From: Klebsormidium nitens
Taxonomy: Eukaryota > Streptophyta > Klebsormidiophyceae > Klebsormidiales > Klebsormidiaceae
DNA length: 64,000 bases
Direction of reading: 5' to 3'
Assembly: GCA_000708835.1 (NCBI GenBank)
Contig: DF236957.1
Span: 62,001-126,000 of the forward strand
Shown here: positions 24,738 through 37,860 of the stretch, in pieces
Numbering within the stretch: position 1 is the first letter of the stretch
How the letters are laid out: each line of letters begins with the position of its first letter
Notes under the pieces: generated by a model
Database searches by the model: none
What the model saw: only the letters and a program-made list of their open reading frames with translations
What the model was told of the DNA's origin: nothing
Position numbers and translations under genes: made by a program

Positions 24738-26745
24738 AGCCCTTGTTGAGAACCTTGAGTAGGTCGCGACTGATTTTGCGGCCGCGCTGGACCTTATTGT
24801 CACTCTGCTTTGACTGACAGCCTTTCTCGTTTACCTGTCGACCGACTTTTTGATGCAGAAGTGTGACGCATGTGATGATGTGCGTCCAGTCAGATACGTC
24901 CAGAAAGTGATGGCGCGCAGCTGTGCAGTGCTTTACTTGGCTTGGTTGTGGGATGCAAGTTCGAGCTCAATGTTATTCTATGAGTATGCTCGTAATGATA
25001 CTCACAGCCCATGCCACATGCCTAGCTAGAGCACTAAAAGCCTGAGGTCAATGCAACTGATCTACGTAGCCGTGTGTGCAGAACCGTTCCTCAAACCAGC
25101 TAGCTCTTAGTAGGTTGCCCAGGCCCGCCGCGCTTCATGAGTACGCCATAGTTTTGAGTAGGTGCACGCACACAGTGCATGTGTGATCCAGCCCGCGCCA
25201 CGAACCAAAGCTTTTCGCACACGTATCTCATGATGATGCACTAAGGCTGCTTGTTGCCCTCAGCATGCCACCATCGCGCAGGCACGCACTCCTGTTTGTC
25301 ATTGCGCCGGGAAAATTGTTAGGAAACATGCATTTTAGTAGCTCGTCCAATCGTCACTCTTCTGGCAGATGTATTACGTAGCCACTATATAGACCCGGGG
25401 TCCTATACTTCGACCAAGTTGCATATACACATCAAATGATCATGCACTGATGTCCGACAATGTTAATTCGCGGGCGGCCCCCCAGCAACTTAGTCGACGT
25501 GACAGGTCCATCTAATTGGTTAACCATGGTAGAATCAGATCGCTGATTCAACGAATTGGTGTCTGCATTTGCCATGCCAGTACGTCCATGTTGAATTGCT
25601 TAGGATTACTCATTAGTACTTGTTTTATGTAGGTAATCAAGTACCATGCATGGATAAAGGCAGCCGCGTCAGTTGTAGATGCTCATGATAGGTTGAACTC
25701 GAATGCGCCATGCAGAAGTCAGCTGCGCGGCAAAGATAACATGGCCGATATGGCCGCCGCAGCGGCAGGCTGCGTACGTGTTGGCCGGGCATGGATTACA
25801 TATTCAGGGCCCGGCATGAAACACATGTGATTTTATGGCCAGCTCTTCGCTTCTGCACCGCGTGTTGCAGCCTAAGTTGGATTTCATGAATGATCGAGCT
25901 ATGGGTGAGCACAAGCTATGTAGGTATGCCCAGGATGTCCCGTTACTGGATTAGGCTCTGTCGATTGAACTGGTGCTGCATACATAAATAACGGCCTGCA
26001 GATCAAGAGCTATGATGGCTGCGTGGCAAGACTGAGCTCCAGCTGAGCTGCAGGATGTTCGATTGAGCTCTTGAAAGACGGCACCGCTCACAGCAGGCAC
26101 AAAACCCGAGGTTTCTGGTGTATCCAGGATGCAGACTTTGGCCAAATCCCCAAATCTAACACGGACCCGGCACAGTCACAATAAATGCCGATAGCTATTC
26201 GGCAGGAACTGACGGACTCAAACGTTGCCATTCTGCTGTACTTGATCGGACGATGCACGCGACGAACGAAGGTTTTGGGAAACACATCGGACGGCATTGA
26301 AGTATCTATACTTGTTGTACGCGCGCCAACCCCGTGCGAATGAAATAGGCAAACCGTGAGCCGCGCGTCGGCACAGCTGAGTCCGATTTCTCCAACTTTG
26401 AGGGTGACGGTTCAGCAACCTTAAATTTCAGATACCTAGACTAGGACCTAATACTTATATACCTAAATAGTTAAATATCACCGGCGTACAACCCGAACGT
26501 GAACTTGGAAGCCTGAAGTTGATGATTGGAAGCTTGCTTGCTGCCTGCTTGGCGGCTTTCTGGGCGTTGACAGGGTAGCACAAGGTAGTTGAAGTGCTTG
26601 GCAGACGGTCTTCTCTACGCTAGTTATCGAAGAACAAGACGAGGAAGCGCGCAGGTTCAAGGAGCCAGGCGGACCCCTTTTGTCTTTACTGTCCCCTGAA
26701 AAAAGATCCAGGTGCTTTCTTTGTGGCTCTGATTGACCTAGCATC
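24738..26745. other. Intergenic, ~2 kb, no gene seen
   Basis: This runs from the COPB2 stop to the start of the MGCGASS gene. It holds 3' UTR and presumed promoter sequence. Open frames are short and unconvincing on both strands. Confidence 0.6.
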
Positions 26746-29131
26746 ATGGGCTGCGGAGCTTCCTCTGCAGCTGGAGACAAGGCCATCGTGACAGCCACAA
26801 AAATCGATCCTCCTAGCGGTGAGAGCCAAGCGGCTTCTCAGAAACCTGTAGAGGAACTCTCTGCAGGAACGTCCAGTGCTGAAGAGCAGAGCACGCATCC
26901 AGCAGAAGCAGAGAAGTCTCCTAAGGAAAGTCACAGTCCTCCACCAGATGTCTCATCCTCAGCTCAGGCGAAAGCTCCCAAATCGGAGCCAGAGGCCCCT
27001 TCTAAGCTGTCGCAGAATATCGAAGTCAAGCAAGACGACGTGAAACCTGCGGAGCCAGCAAAGCTGGCCCCTAAGGAAGCTGGTGAACAGAGCGGCACTG
27101 AGAGTGTGGCAACTTCAGGGGAGAAACCAGCCGAAGGAGCTCAGGCAAGTGGATGCATTGCGACTTGAATCTTGACCAATTTGATGACAGTTTTGATGAT
27201 AGTTTTGATGAGTTCAGGAAAGAGCCCTGCCAAAGGTGGTAGGTATGCAGATGAATTGCGTGGATGATTGGCACCCTTCTGAGATTCTGATTAAGATTCT
27301 TATGAAGCTGCTCTGAGCTGGTAATATGCATCCTGCAACAGGCAGAGAAGTTAAAACTTACTTTACCGATGATTGAAGCATCAGCGTCCTGCCAGGCGTG
27401 CAAGAAGGCTTGCCCTCCAAGCTGCTCAATGATGCAGATTCGAAAAGGGCTGAAGTACTTATATGTGGCACGCAGATCTTGAATCTCCCTTGTAAATTGA
27501 TGGATTTAATTTAAGGCTAGTTCCAAATTGTCTTTGCGTACTCATTTGTGCAAAAAATGTGCTTAAGAACTATGAGGCCTTTTCCAAGCATTGGGACAGC
27601 TTTGCCGCTGCCCCCGCATCTCTGCTTATAATTTACAACTTTCATATTTGTCAAACTGAGTACCTGCTAGAGTACCTTTCTACAGACAGCAGCTCAGCCG
27701 TTTTGTGCTCTGGGGGAGGCTCGGTCTGAAGGAAGAGAAACCGCGGACTTGATTGTTCATTGAATGAACGTGCATCCATAGAGTCTTTCCTGATGGCGGT
27801 GGTTTGTCAGCGCATATTGCCTAGCAACAGACCACACTCTGCTTATAAGAGACCTGCCTATGATTCACCAACTTGCACATTAAAAGAAGGAAAATACATA
27901 ATGACCACCTTTGACTGTTCTCCACCATGCAGGCTGCGAATGAGCTGCCAAGTACCCCTTCAAGTGATGGGATGCTTACCAAACGGCTGTCTCAAAATAA
28001 GCTGCCCCCACTGAAAAGCCCTCTGGCCAGTAAGCTCCCGCTTTAGCTCCCTTCTTGTGTTGACTTGCAGGAGCTCGAAGTTGGATTGAAAAATGGATTC
28101 CTGTGACACACCTTTGCACTGGATATATCAACACGTACTTTTGCAATCACACATTTCTGTGATTACTCGCCTCGAATCTATCTCCGGAATTGTGTTGCAA
28201 GCTTCGGTCTTAATGACGAAGAGGACGATGGAAGGCTCGACACTGAGTACTCCCGCTTCAGACATAGGAGAGACATTGTGGATGTGCGTCAGACTCTGGG
28301 AGCTTTGAACACCGAGAGGTTCCCTCGGCATGCTGTGGATCCCTCAATCCTTAGAAGCACAAATCTAAGAGGAGTTCTACGTTTTGCCTTGGCTGCAAAG
28401 CAATCTAGTGTAGGGCTCCTGGTGACAGCCCCGGCGACATGTCAAGAACGTAGACGTCTCACAGAAGCGTCTGCAGGATTTCCTTCCATCTTTATTCCAG
28501 GTGGTTTGCATTGAGTGATTGCTTATTTGCCTAACGTATTGTGGTCCTTCGAGAAGCTTTGGAAGACATGATCCTACAGCTGCATCACGCTACTTGACTT
28601 GAACGACGCAAGCGAAACACGATCTCTCTTGAGACTGATCAGAGAATCAGAAAAAGCACTTCGGCGCAAATCTAGCCCGCAGCCTCCGCATTCTGACCGT
28701 CAGCATGTCGTGCTCAGCGCAGCTCAACTCTTACTTCCAATCTGCCTCAATCTGCAGCCGTCGATCCAAGCAAGGACCCCTTCGCGAAGCCCGTTCTGCC
28801 AACCGCTGTTCCGCTGCATCCTGCGGCTCCGTCTTCTCCCGCGGTTGCTGCCAGCTCGGCCGGAACCCCGACCCCAGCCACAGAGGCGCCCGGTTCAAAG
28901 TCCCCGGGCAGTGTCGTCAGCACTCCGAAGCCTGCAGACAGCCCGGTGCCCGGTACCCCGGTCAGGGAACCGGCGGCAGAAAGCAAGACGCCTGGACCAA
29001 GCAATTTGAGCAAGAGCAGCGGAGCGGAGTCTGAGAGGAGTAAAACGGAGCAGGAAGTGGTGCATACGCCCCGGGCAGCAACGGAGGCAGCTATCGAAGC
29101 GCTCATGGATGACGTGTCGGCTGCGCACTGA
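26746..29131 (+). CDS. MGCGASS N-terminal, disordered protein; model incomplete
   Basis: Exon 1 (26746-27144) begins MGCGASS. Gly2 and Cys3 fit dual N-myristoylation and palmitoylation, so membrane attachment is likely. The rest is low-complexity Ser/Pro/Glu/Lys. Its end fits a GC-AG intron (CAG then gcaagt); without splicing the frame stops at 27168. Exon 2 is likely 27933-28029 (AANELPSTPSSDGMLTKRL). A segment around 28199-28276 reads FGLNDEEDDGRLDTEYSRF and looks coding. The last exon is likely 28758-29131, from a good acceptor, rich in Pro/Ala/Ser and ending EALMDDVSAAH. The exons between 28030 and 28757 cannot be phased with confidence, so the parts might belong to two genes. No domain is recognised. 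Confidence 0.5.
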
Positions 29132-31531
29132 GAACATAGTATGATAAATGAGCGCCGGCAGCGCACTAAGTGCAGATATTTTGATGAGTAAGCGCATGCG
29201 GATTCCCGGTCTCCTCAGTAGGAACCGTGTACCTGTAGTGTAACAAGGTTTGTGTTTGCTTTTCACTTAGCGAGTAATCGGTCTGGCAATAATGGTGGGT
29301 AGGAAACTGCAGAGCTTGAGGGTGAGCAGCTGAGGGAAAATGAGCTGCTCTACATTTCAATGGAGAATAGCTCTTCAGAGGGTGGGACAAAGACGATGAC
29401 GTGACCTACTGTGTAAGTTTGCAACTGTATACTTGACCGATGTATGCGTCCGAGTTGGGCTGCTCCTGCGAGTTCACACGTTTTGGGTAAGATATTATCA
29501 GGCTCGATGAATAAAGCGAAGAGACTATAAAGACAGCTAGGCTCGGCTTCGTGTATTAATTATTACCGTCTGATGCTATATGTCCGGCCGCCTGAACGGC
29601 CACTCAATCCAGCCTTGGAAAGGCCAAGTATCGGCGAATCATGCAGTATGCAGCTATTTCGACATGTAAATAGATAGACTAGAACCTCGAGCCAAGAGCT
29701 CGCAGTTGCCTGACGAGTAGATCGAACATGGTCAGAGTTGGTGCATCCGAACGTGTGCCGGTGAATGAAAAGAAGGAAGCTACACCACGGTTGCGTCAGA
29801 TTGATGATCAGGGTGAAGAGGTCACAGAGCCAACTCTTAGCTTATGATGTACAACAAGAACAGACACAGACGAATCGAGCATTGCCCACTTGCTTGAATC
29901 GGTGCAAGACTCGAACACAAAGCTAGACCATGACTCAACGGCCAGACCTTTACGTCTTTGCTGACTAGTCAAGTCGGATGCGTTGCATCGTATTTGAACG
30001 ACCGGACCTCCCTCCGAGCCTTGTGGACACGACACGGACAAGCCGAGCGTCCGATGATCCGTTAGATCCATTCGGACCTCTCGATCTGTGAATTTAAATG
30101 AGTTCCTCGCCCGACTTCTGACAATCATGTTGCATTCCTTGTCCAAGCTAGACGCTCTTCATAGCTTCACAGTCTCTAGAGCATGTTTTCTCATATGTCA
30201 TGCAGAAAGTAATTGAGAGGCACGAAAGAGAAAGATCTCAAGATCGGAAGCAATCTTGGAAGCATGGATAGCTGTCCAGCTCCTGATGACGTCATGAAGT
30301 AAGGACACCATCTCAGACGATTGCGGGCGTCCACTGATAGGAACTGTATGGCCCTCCTTTATAAAATGCGGAGATTTGCGGCCATTGGCGGGGATCCAAC
30401 GTTTGAAAAGCAAAATAGACGCGCGGTCTACAACCGTGATGAGCACTCCAACGGACCTTCCCGAAGTTTTCACCGTTGAAGTTTCAAAGGTAACCTTTTA
30501 ACCGTTAGCCGTGACGGTCTCGCATCAAAACCAAATGCAGCAACGGTTCCTGAAATTCTCAAAAGACGCAAGGGTCCTTCTCTCGAGTCAACCTTAGTTT
30601 GGCAGGTACCTATGTCGACAGCGTGCGAGTCTCCGTTCGAATGAGCGTTAACCAGCCCCAAATTCCGGAAGGGCCTCTTCTGACGATCTGTGACGGCGTT
30701 GCATGTGCTGGTTCGAAAGTAATCTGCACTTGTAGAGAAGGGCATTGCTTCCTACATCAGCCAGGGAAACCCTTAACTCAATCCAATGAGCATTTCAGTC
30801 TAGGCCACTGAGGTCCAGAGGTCCGTGTGCAGGTACTCCTCCAAGCGCGCCGAAAGAAAGTTGGCAATGGAGTTGGGTCTGTGGAAGCCGTTGTCTGAAC
30901 TGGATCTAAACCGCTGCGAAACCTTTGCTTTAGATACGTAGGAACCGATGATGTCATCAATGTCTACCTCAACATGCCACGCCACGTTGCATCTGCTTAA
31001 CCAGTGTCCGACCGAACTCGAGCAAATCTACATTCGACTCGGTCTGATTTTACTGTCCAGTTGCCAGTTGGCACCACATGACGAGCTTATGTCCACCGTG
31101 CTCCGCATGCATTTATTAGAGGCGTACCAGCGACGTCAAAGCAGGGACTTCGGCCAGAATGTCGCTGCAAAAACAAGAAGCTTGTGATGCGACCGAGCTC
31201 CGCAAATCCCGACCAGAACGATGACGACATTTCTAGGGAGTCAGGACTTCCGACTCCCTAGAGTAGGAGTCAGGTGGCAGGAGCCAGTCGGGACTATGAT
31301 TGGAATCCGGATGCTGAGCCTCAGGTATCTTTAGCTCTGTCCAGTGTCCGACTCCAGGCCTGCAACTGATGACCACTGACCAGTTTGAAAGGGAGTCAGG
31401 TCTCAGGGACCTCTCTTGGGAGATCGTGGGAGGAATCCACCTCCAATGCACCTCAATCGCCGAGCTGACTCGACATTCAGGAAGTTTTACTGGCAGCTTC
31501 TTTAAAGTCGATAAAGGGGAGCCTGTGCAAG
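29132..31531. other. Intergenic, ~2.4 kb
   Basis: No supported gene. Near the right end there is a perfect 11-bp inverted repeat (listed separately) and several gagtcagg-type short repeats between 31236 and 31400. The promoter of the LRR gene should lie here. Confidence 0.55.
31232..31262. repeat. Perfect 11-bp inverted repeat, 9-nt loop
   Basis: tctagggagtc at 31232-31242 is the exact reverse complement of gactccctaga at 31252-31262. It sits 270 bp upstream of the LRR gene start. It could form a hairpin or be a dyad binding site; nothing else supports a function. Confidence 0.8.
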
Positions 31532-34500
31532 ATGGCGTCCCTGCGCTCTATCGGGCGCCCAGCTATGTCTCCCCTGGGGGCCCTTTTGGTGGCTGTGGTC
31601 TTGCTCTCACAGCAGATGAGCGGCGCAGCAGCTTTTAACGTCAGCTTCTTGCAAGGCTGCCCTGACTTCAACAACGTTACAAACCTCGACCTTAACTTCA
31701 AGAAGCTGGAAGGTCCCATTCCACCAGAGATAGGCAAATGCACTGCGCTAGCCAGCCTCAAGCTCAGCTTCAATTCAGACATCAGCGGCCAGATTCCGCC
31801 AGAGATTGGCCGCCTCAGCAACCTGCGGGCGCTTAAAATGGACTTTCTACCGAAGCTTACGGGGTCAATTCCCCCTGGATTGGCAATCTGTCCCAACTTG
31901 AGGAGCTGGATTTGTCGTTCAACAAGAGGCTCTCGGGACCCATTCCTCCAGAGTTGTGCCAACTGTCCAGACTACAGACATTGAAGCTGGCGTTCACAAA
32001 CCTTACGGGGCCCTTCCCAGATTGTTTGGGCAATTTAGCACGGCTGGAGACTTTGGACCTTGGTGGCACGTCGGGACTTCACACCTCCGGCAAAACATTG
32101 GAGATAGTGTCCCGCCTCACCAACCTCACCAATCTGAGGTTGTCCAGCGCCAACATATCGGGCTCTATACCCTTTGGGATTGGTAACATGACCAAGCTGC
32201 AACAGTTGGACCTATCATACAACAATTTGTCTTCACTAGCCTCCGTCACTCATGCCGGCCTTCGCCAACTTAAGAAGCTAGACCTGTCCCATAATCGCCT
32301 CTCAGGCCCCATTCCTTCTGAGTGGTTGTGCCAAATGTCCACCTTGGTTAACCTGGATTTGGGCTCCAACAACTTTTCAGGCCAAATACCAGCATGTTTG
32401 GCCAACCTCTCTGGGCTGCAGTTTGTGACACTTGCGGTGAATCGCTTGTCGGGGTCCATTCCTAGCGAGCTTGCGCTGCTGCCAAACCTGACATATCTTA
32501 GTTTGGGGTCAAACCTGCTCTCGGGAACCATTCCCTTAGAGCTTGCCAAGAGTACGAAGCTCTCCACTCTGAACCTTAGGAACAACAGTCTAACTGGGCC
32601 AATACCGCCTCAGCTCGTCGACCTTACCGAACTGGGTTACCTTGAGCTGTCCCACAATAAGCTGTCTGGCCCTTTACCTGCATTCACCAACATGTCTCGG
32701 TCTGCGGGTGCTGCCTTTTTGAAACTAGGCTCCAACAATCTGTCTGGACCCATTCCCCCCTCCCTCGGAAGCATCTCTGGATTCAGTAGCCTCGATCTGA
32801 GCTCTAGTCAACTTACAGGCGAGATCCCAGTTGTGTTCAGTACGTTCAGTGCGCTGGGGGTACTAGATCTTGGTCAAAACAATCTTCAAGGCCCAGTTAC
32901 ACCCTTGGCAAACCTGTCTAAGGTGACATACTTGGACCTCACGCACAATAGCTTTAGCGGGACCATCCCACCTAGCCTTTTTGTTGGGAAATCAGGGGTC
33001 TTTTTATCCCACAACAACTTCTCGGGCCCCATACCAAGGGAGGTCGCCGAGCTGCAGCCGACTTTCTCCTTCACAGACGCCCCATACCTACTCTTGGACC
33101 TGTCTTCCAATCAGCTGTCTGGCAGCCCCCCCCCAGAGCTGCAGCAGCTCTCAACCCTCCTGCAACTCAACCTGTCCAACAACAATCTATCGGGCTCCTT
33201 CCGAGTGGGGCCTTTCCGAAGGAGCCCCGTCTACAGCGCGCTCCTCGACTTCAGCAACAACGGGCCTCTGGCGATGCTTCCGGGAACCAACTTCAGCGGT
33301 CTTCAAGTGGTCGCCCTCCCCAATCTAACCTCCAGGGATCCCCCGCTGATCGCCCCCGACATGCGCGTTCTACAACTTAGCGGCGGGGTACACAAGAAGG
33401 GGTTGGACCTATCGGCAGTCCCTGCGACCTGCCCGTATGTAACGTACAACCGGGGGCCGGTGTCGGACATTACGTTCTGGGACGCGTGCACTGGAACGAC
33501 CGGTTGCCTGGTAAACCTGGTGGGTACCGGATCCAAGCTGAGCCGCGACGCGCGCAAGATGGTGTGCCTCAACCGGATCTCCGTCATCCTGGAGGGGGAT
33601 CCCCCGGCTCTGGTGTTCCCTTTTCAGTCCCCCCTGTCGCCCTATCTGAACAACAGCCGGGGGCCCTACTTCTTCAACGACAGCCGGTTTATCGACAAGA
33701 TCGACCTGGGTAAGGGCGGAGTTGCATACACGGGCGTCGGCTTTGCGCGCGTGCAAGAGGGCAACCTGTGCGGTAACCCGGAGGCCAAAACGGTGGTGGC
33801 CGTTACGTATGGCGTCTTTGCCGGTCTCATTCTCTTGAGCTCTCTCGGCTGGTGGGTCGCTGCTCGGCTCGGTTTCCCGGGCAAGGGCGACTCCTCGGGG
33901 CAAAAGACGGTTGTGACTCTTGGCTTATATACATGGAGTATCCTCTGTGCGCTGCTGCCGTGGGGCACTCTCGCCTCAAATGTGACCGTTGTGGCGGACA
34001 TTTGGGGGGCGTGGTCGGCTTGGGTCGTCCTAGCTTCGATCCTCGCACCGTATCTCGTCAGCGCCACGTGCGTGGCGTGGATTTGGTGGGGCGATTCAAC
34101 GTCCAACTCGATCTTGAAGGTGAGACTAAAAAGGACGTGACTACAAGTGCAAGGACTGGCAATCGATCGGCTGGCCGGCCGTTACACCTTATGAGGCAGA
34201 TTGCTTCGACGGACGTGAATTTGCACAGTGCTCGTTTTGTTCTGTTCTGAAATGCGGGTTAGAGCTCGCCACAAAATCGAAGCTGCCGTTAACCCGGCCT
34301 GCTCAGCGGTTGGTTACCTTGCCTTCTAAAGGCCCAGGCACTAACGAAGATTTCAACCGTCAACCACGAATGCAATATAACTCTGTCCCGGATGGAAAGT
34401 TGCATTCTGGACTATGCATCAGCAGCGGCGCATCTCCTATCAGTAGGACACTCTTCCCCTTCCGTTTGCTGCGTCGCTCCGTCTCCTTTCTTGCTCCATG

Positions 34501-35082
34501 TTCCACTAGACTCGTCTCCTCACCTGTCGTCCTTCTCTTTCCCGCCAGGCGCGCTTCAAGTGGGTCTGGTTCGCCGACCTCACCGACGCATACCCCCCGC
34601 CACCTTTGAACGGACTCCCCGCCTGGCGATACCCTCTGGCACTCATCTCTCTACCCAGCGCCGCGGCAGCTGTTGTCGCCTATGACGTCATCGCGTTTGC
34701 GGATAAAGTTGGGTTCCACCTCTGGTGGGGCGAGGATATTTACACCATGCTTCCGTACTTCGACTTCCGCTCACAGCTGGATCTGGTCCTCCGGTCCATA
34801 CCCCAAGCGATATTCCAGAGTGTGCTCTACTTACTGGGCAGCTCTCGGGCGACGCGTATTTACATCGACCAGCAGATTTTCACCGTCTCGATCTCCTTCT
34901 CCCTCGTGAGTATCCTCGTGCAGTACAACTTGCTTCTGAAGGAGACCATTGAGACGAGAGTTCCGGTGGCGATGATTGTTCGGAAGCGCTTCGCGGCCGC
35001 AAACAGTCGCCCCTGTTTGATGCGGACAGCTGGCAAGACGGAGGACGCTGGAGGGTTCGTCGACGAGAAGGGTGCCCCGTAG
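31532..35082 (+). CDS. LRR-ectodomain six-TM membrane protein, with frameshift
   Basis: There are two exons, 31532-34119 and 34549-35082, joined in phase 0. A signal peptide (LGALLVAVVLLSQQMSGAAA) precedes about 20 plant-type LRRs with the pattern LxxLxLxxNxLSGxIPxxL, then a non-repeat extracellular part with paired Cys. Six hydrophobic segments follow, three at the end of exon 1 and three in exon 2. There is no kinase domain. The SIPQAIFQSVLYLL stretch followed by a hydrophobic pair (SISFSLVSILVQYNLLL) recalls XK-related membrane proteins; this is only pattern similarity. Exon 1 is 2588 nt, one short of a codon multiple: between about 31862 and 31912 the frame changes. The first frame reads to SIPP, and the second resumes with IGNLSQLEELDLSFN. 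A single missing base near 31874 explains it. Confidence 0.75.
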
Positions 35083-36587
35083 TTGGCTTAGTGGGAAAAC
35101 GGAGCGTTCGGCCACCATATGTCTCTGCTAGACTTAGAAGTGGCTTCTGATTTTAGGTTCTATATCGCGTTTAGTATAATGTCGGATCTCGAGGTAGTGC
35201 AGAAACTGGTAGAGCACAGACTCGTTTGTTGTTTGAAGTTGGATAGGACCTTTGATCCGCTTGAGTGGAGCAGGCTAAAGCCAGTCTCATGTAGTCTCAG
35301 TTGATATATTTTAGAAGGATTGTCCGGCCCATAGTTTCGAGTACAGGTAATCCACGAACTTAGGAGGCGGCATCATCATGCATCAATCCCACAGGCCCCG
35401 TCCGAGAACAGAAGACGTAGATATACCTCAGTCGCAAACATAGGCTCGGTGTGGAAAGGTATTGGGGAACTGGGAAAGGTTCAGTGGTTCGGATCTTTGT
35501 CGCCTTCCTCGCTTTCGATAAGCTGCGTCTATCATGATATCATGCTCATGAAGAAGTCGGTCAGATTGATTCACAAAGTCATAGGTTGACGGGGCGTGCC
35601 ATTGGCGTATGCACATGAGGACGAACGCGTACGGTAACGCTTCCAAACGCGGAAGCACTCGCGCACAATGGTTTTCATTGAGTACAATGATCAGAAGCGA
35701 TGTCTTATATGTATCAGTCGTACAAATTGATGTATATTACGCTCTGGGTTTTAGGGTTGCATGGTTGCATATGCTATCATGTTTATGTCGGACTGGCAGG
35801 CCCGTTGCTCATACAGCTTACGGCGGCTGGACGGGGCCAGCATAATGAATACTCGTTTCTAGAACACCATTCGAGAGCTCACCACAGTATTCTGCTGACG
35901 GTCAGCTGACAGAAACCTCAGATACCTAGCTCTTGAAAGCGCAGATCGAGGCTGCACTTGTGTACCAATCCTTAGAGCGATGCACATGTGGTGTATATTT
36001 ACACTTGGATTTGATAGGGCCGGATAAGCGTGAATACGGGCCACGACGCATACTCACGTATGCAATTGTACGCGACATCATACGGCCATGATGAAGCATT
36101 AAATCTAGCACAATCTGCCAGGAGGCTGGGGCGGCATCGCTCACATGCCATGCTGATCTTTTGCATTCGCCATCGCCGCGGCCTTATTCTCCCTATGCTG
36201 ACTGAGGGACATCACATGATGCGAATTTCGTCTGTTCTGAGCGAGATTTCCATGCCGTTTGGAGCGATGCGGCGAGACTCTTACGTATTAACCTCAGATA
36301 ACCGGCCAAATCAACATGTACCGTCAGGGTTCCCATGCCTGATCTCAGGCCGGTTTGAGGCCACCGGTCAGTATTAGTCTCACAGGATCGAGCTTGAGCC
36401 TGGTCGTAGGAACTTGGGACAAGGTCCCTGAAAGGGTTGTTCCATTGCTTTAACAACGGAACCGGCGACAACAATTATTTCACTGCACTTCGCGTATCTA
36501 TGTATAGGACTTCAAGTTGACGCGCTAAATCGAGTTGTGTGGCAAAATGTATCACACCAGCTTTGTACAGTGTCTGCCTCCCCCAAA
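35083..36587. other. Intergenic, convergent 3' ends, no gene seen
   Basis: This lies between the LRR gene stop and the F-box-like gene stop on the other strand. Only short shadow frames are present. Confidence 0.55.
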
Positions 36588-37860
36588 TTAAAGCGTTTTC
36601 TTGGTGTCAACATCATTTCGGCGCACCCAATTTGGAGACCAGGGCGAGCCAACTGGCAGGACGAAACGGAACACAGTCACCTCCGTCAATGAGCAAGGCT
36701 GCCCAAACGACTCTAGTGCTTCTCGATGCTTGTCGTCTCCAAAGCCAAAAAGCACCCTGTTATATAGGTACTGTAGGAATTGCATATTCCAAGAATTTCC
36801 TTCTGGCTCAAGCCCATTCTCAAGTGCCAGTCTCCTGAATTCCAGAAGGCTCACAGCTTCCCCGCAACTGACAACAAGCCGCTCTAATTCCGGGCATCTG
36901 GTCTGAAGCTCTGAGACAGGGAGCGCTTCTGCTGGTCGCGAAGGTTGACGGAACGACAGCGGAATGGCGAAGAGCTGAAGTTGACGTAGGTGATTGCAAT
37001 GCGCTGCCACGGTCTCGAGCAACAGATTGGGCGACTCAGCAAATTGAACCTCTAGAAACAACTTCTGGAGATTCGTGAACTTCGAACACAGGCTGTGCAG
37101 CTCGACAGGAGAACCTTGAAATGGTAGATGATCGTCGCACCGAAAACTTAAGAGTGTTCAGATTCGTGAGACAGGCGGGTAGGGCTCTGAAAGCGTCCCA
37201 CCAGAATGTGAAGTGGATGCTTGAGAAGGTCAGACTGTGAAGCTTGTTGGCTTTTGCGTCTGGTGTCCAAGGACTACCGAAGGAGTAGCTAGTCTCATCG
37301 CGGATGTCGAGAGTGAGAATCTCTAAGTTCGGGAATGCTCGCACGATTCGGAAGATGTCTTCATACAGATTGAGCTGGAAGAGCTTCAAGTGACTCAACT
37401 CTAGCTTCTTCAGAGAAGATTTAGCCCCAGAAAGCAGCGCAAAGAGGTGCCAAACCTCTCCCTGTTGTTTGACGACGCTAGTCCACCGGAAGCGGGAGAG
37501 AGCTGGCCAGAGGCCTTCCGCTGCGAAGCTACTCAATATCACAAGCTCGGAGAGCCTTGGGTGCGAAGCAATATCTTTTCTCAGAGCTTTTATCTCAGCT
37601 CCACTGGGAGTCCCGGACACCGCATCAGCTACCTGCAAACTGAGCTGGAGCGGTCTTGGCTCTTGATACGAATGCGATCTGCTGGTTTTACCGATCACCA
37701 GGGTTTGACTGCAGCGGCAAGCGGACTCCCTGAATGCTTTGTTCACTGTTGCAAGGTCTGGCCAGCTACACCCCCTCTCCGCCGCCACGTTTTCCAGGAT
37801 GCGGTCCACAAGCTCGGGACAGAGCGCGTCAAAAGCGCTGCCTTCGTTGAACCTTGCCAT
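36588..37860 (-). CDS. F-box/LRR-like protein, single exon, one frameshift
   Basis: The start MARFNEGSAFDALCPELVDR and the following ILENVAAERGCSWPDLATVNKAFR fit an F-box-like N-terminus (substrate adaptor of SCF ubiquitin ligases). Leu-rich segments resembling F-box-associated LRRs follow (LEILTLDIRDE, LHSLTFSSIHF). The first frame stops after 274 aa, at 37036. The neighbouring frame continues the pattern (FTNLQKLFLEVQFAES, CPELERLVVSCGEA) to a stop at 36588. Total length is 1273 nt, one more than a codon multiple. One extra T in the four-T run at 37143-37146 would explain it and restore NLNTLKFRCDD. This is either a sequencing error or a recent null allele. F-box identity rests on pattern only. 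Confidence 0.6.

Noticed and set aside
28071..28134. Extra exon of the MGCGASS gene after a 41-nt intron
   Set aside because: The intron would be shorter than any other here and phases do not settle, so it is left out of the model.
33409..34106. Minus-strand frames of 146-164 codons in the LRR gene
   Set aside because: Antisense shadows of a clear LRR/TM coding exon.
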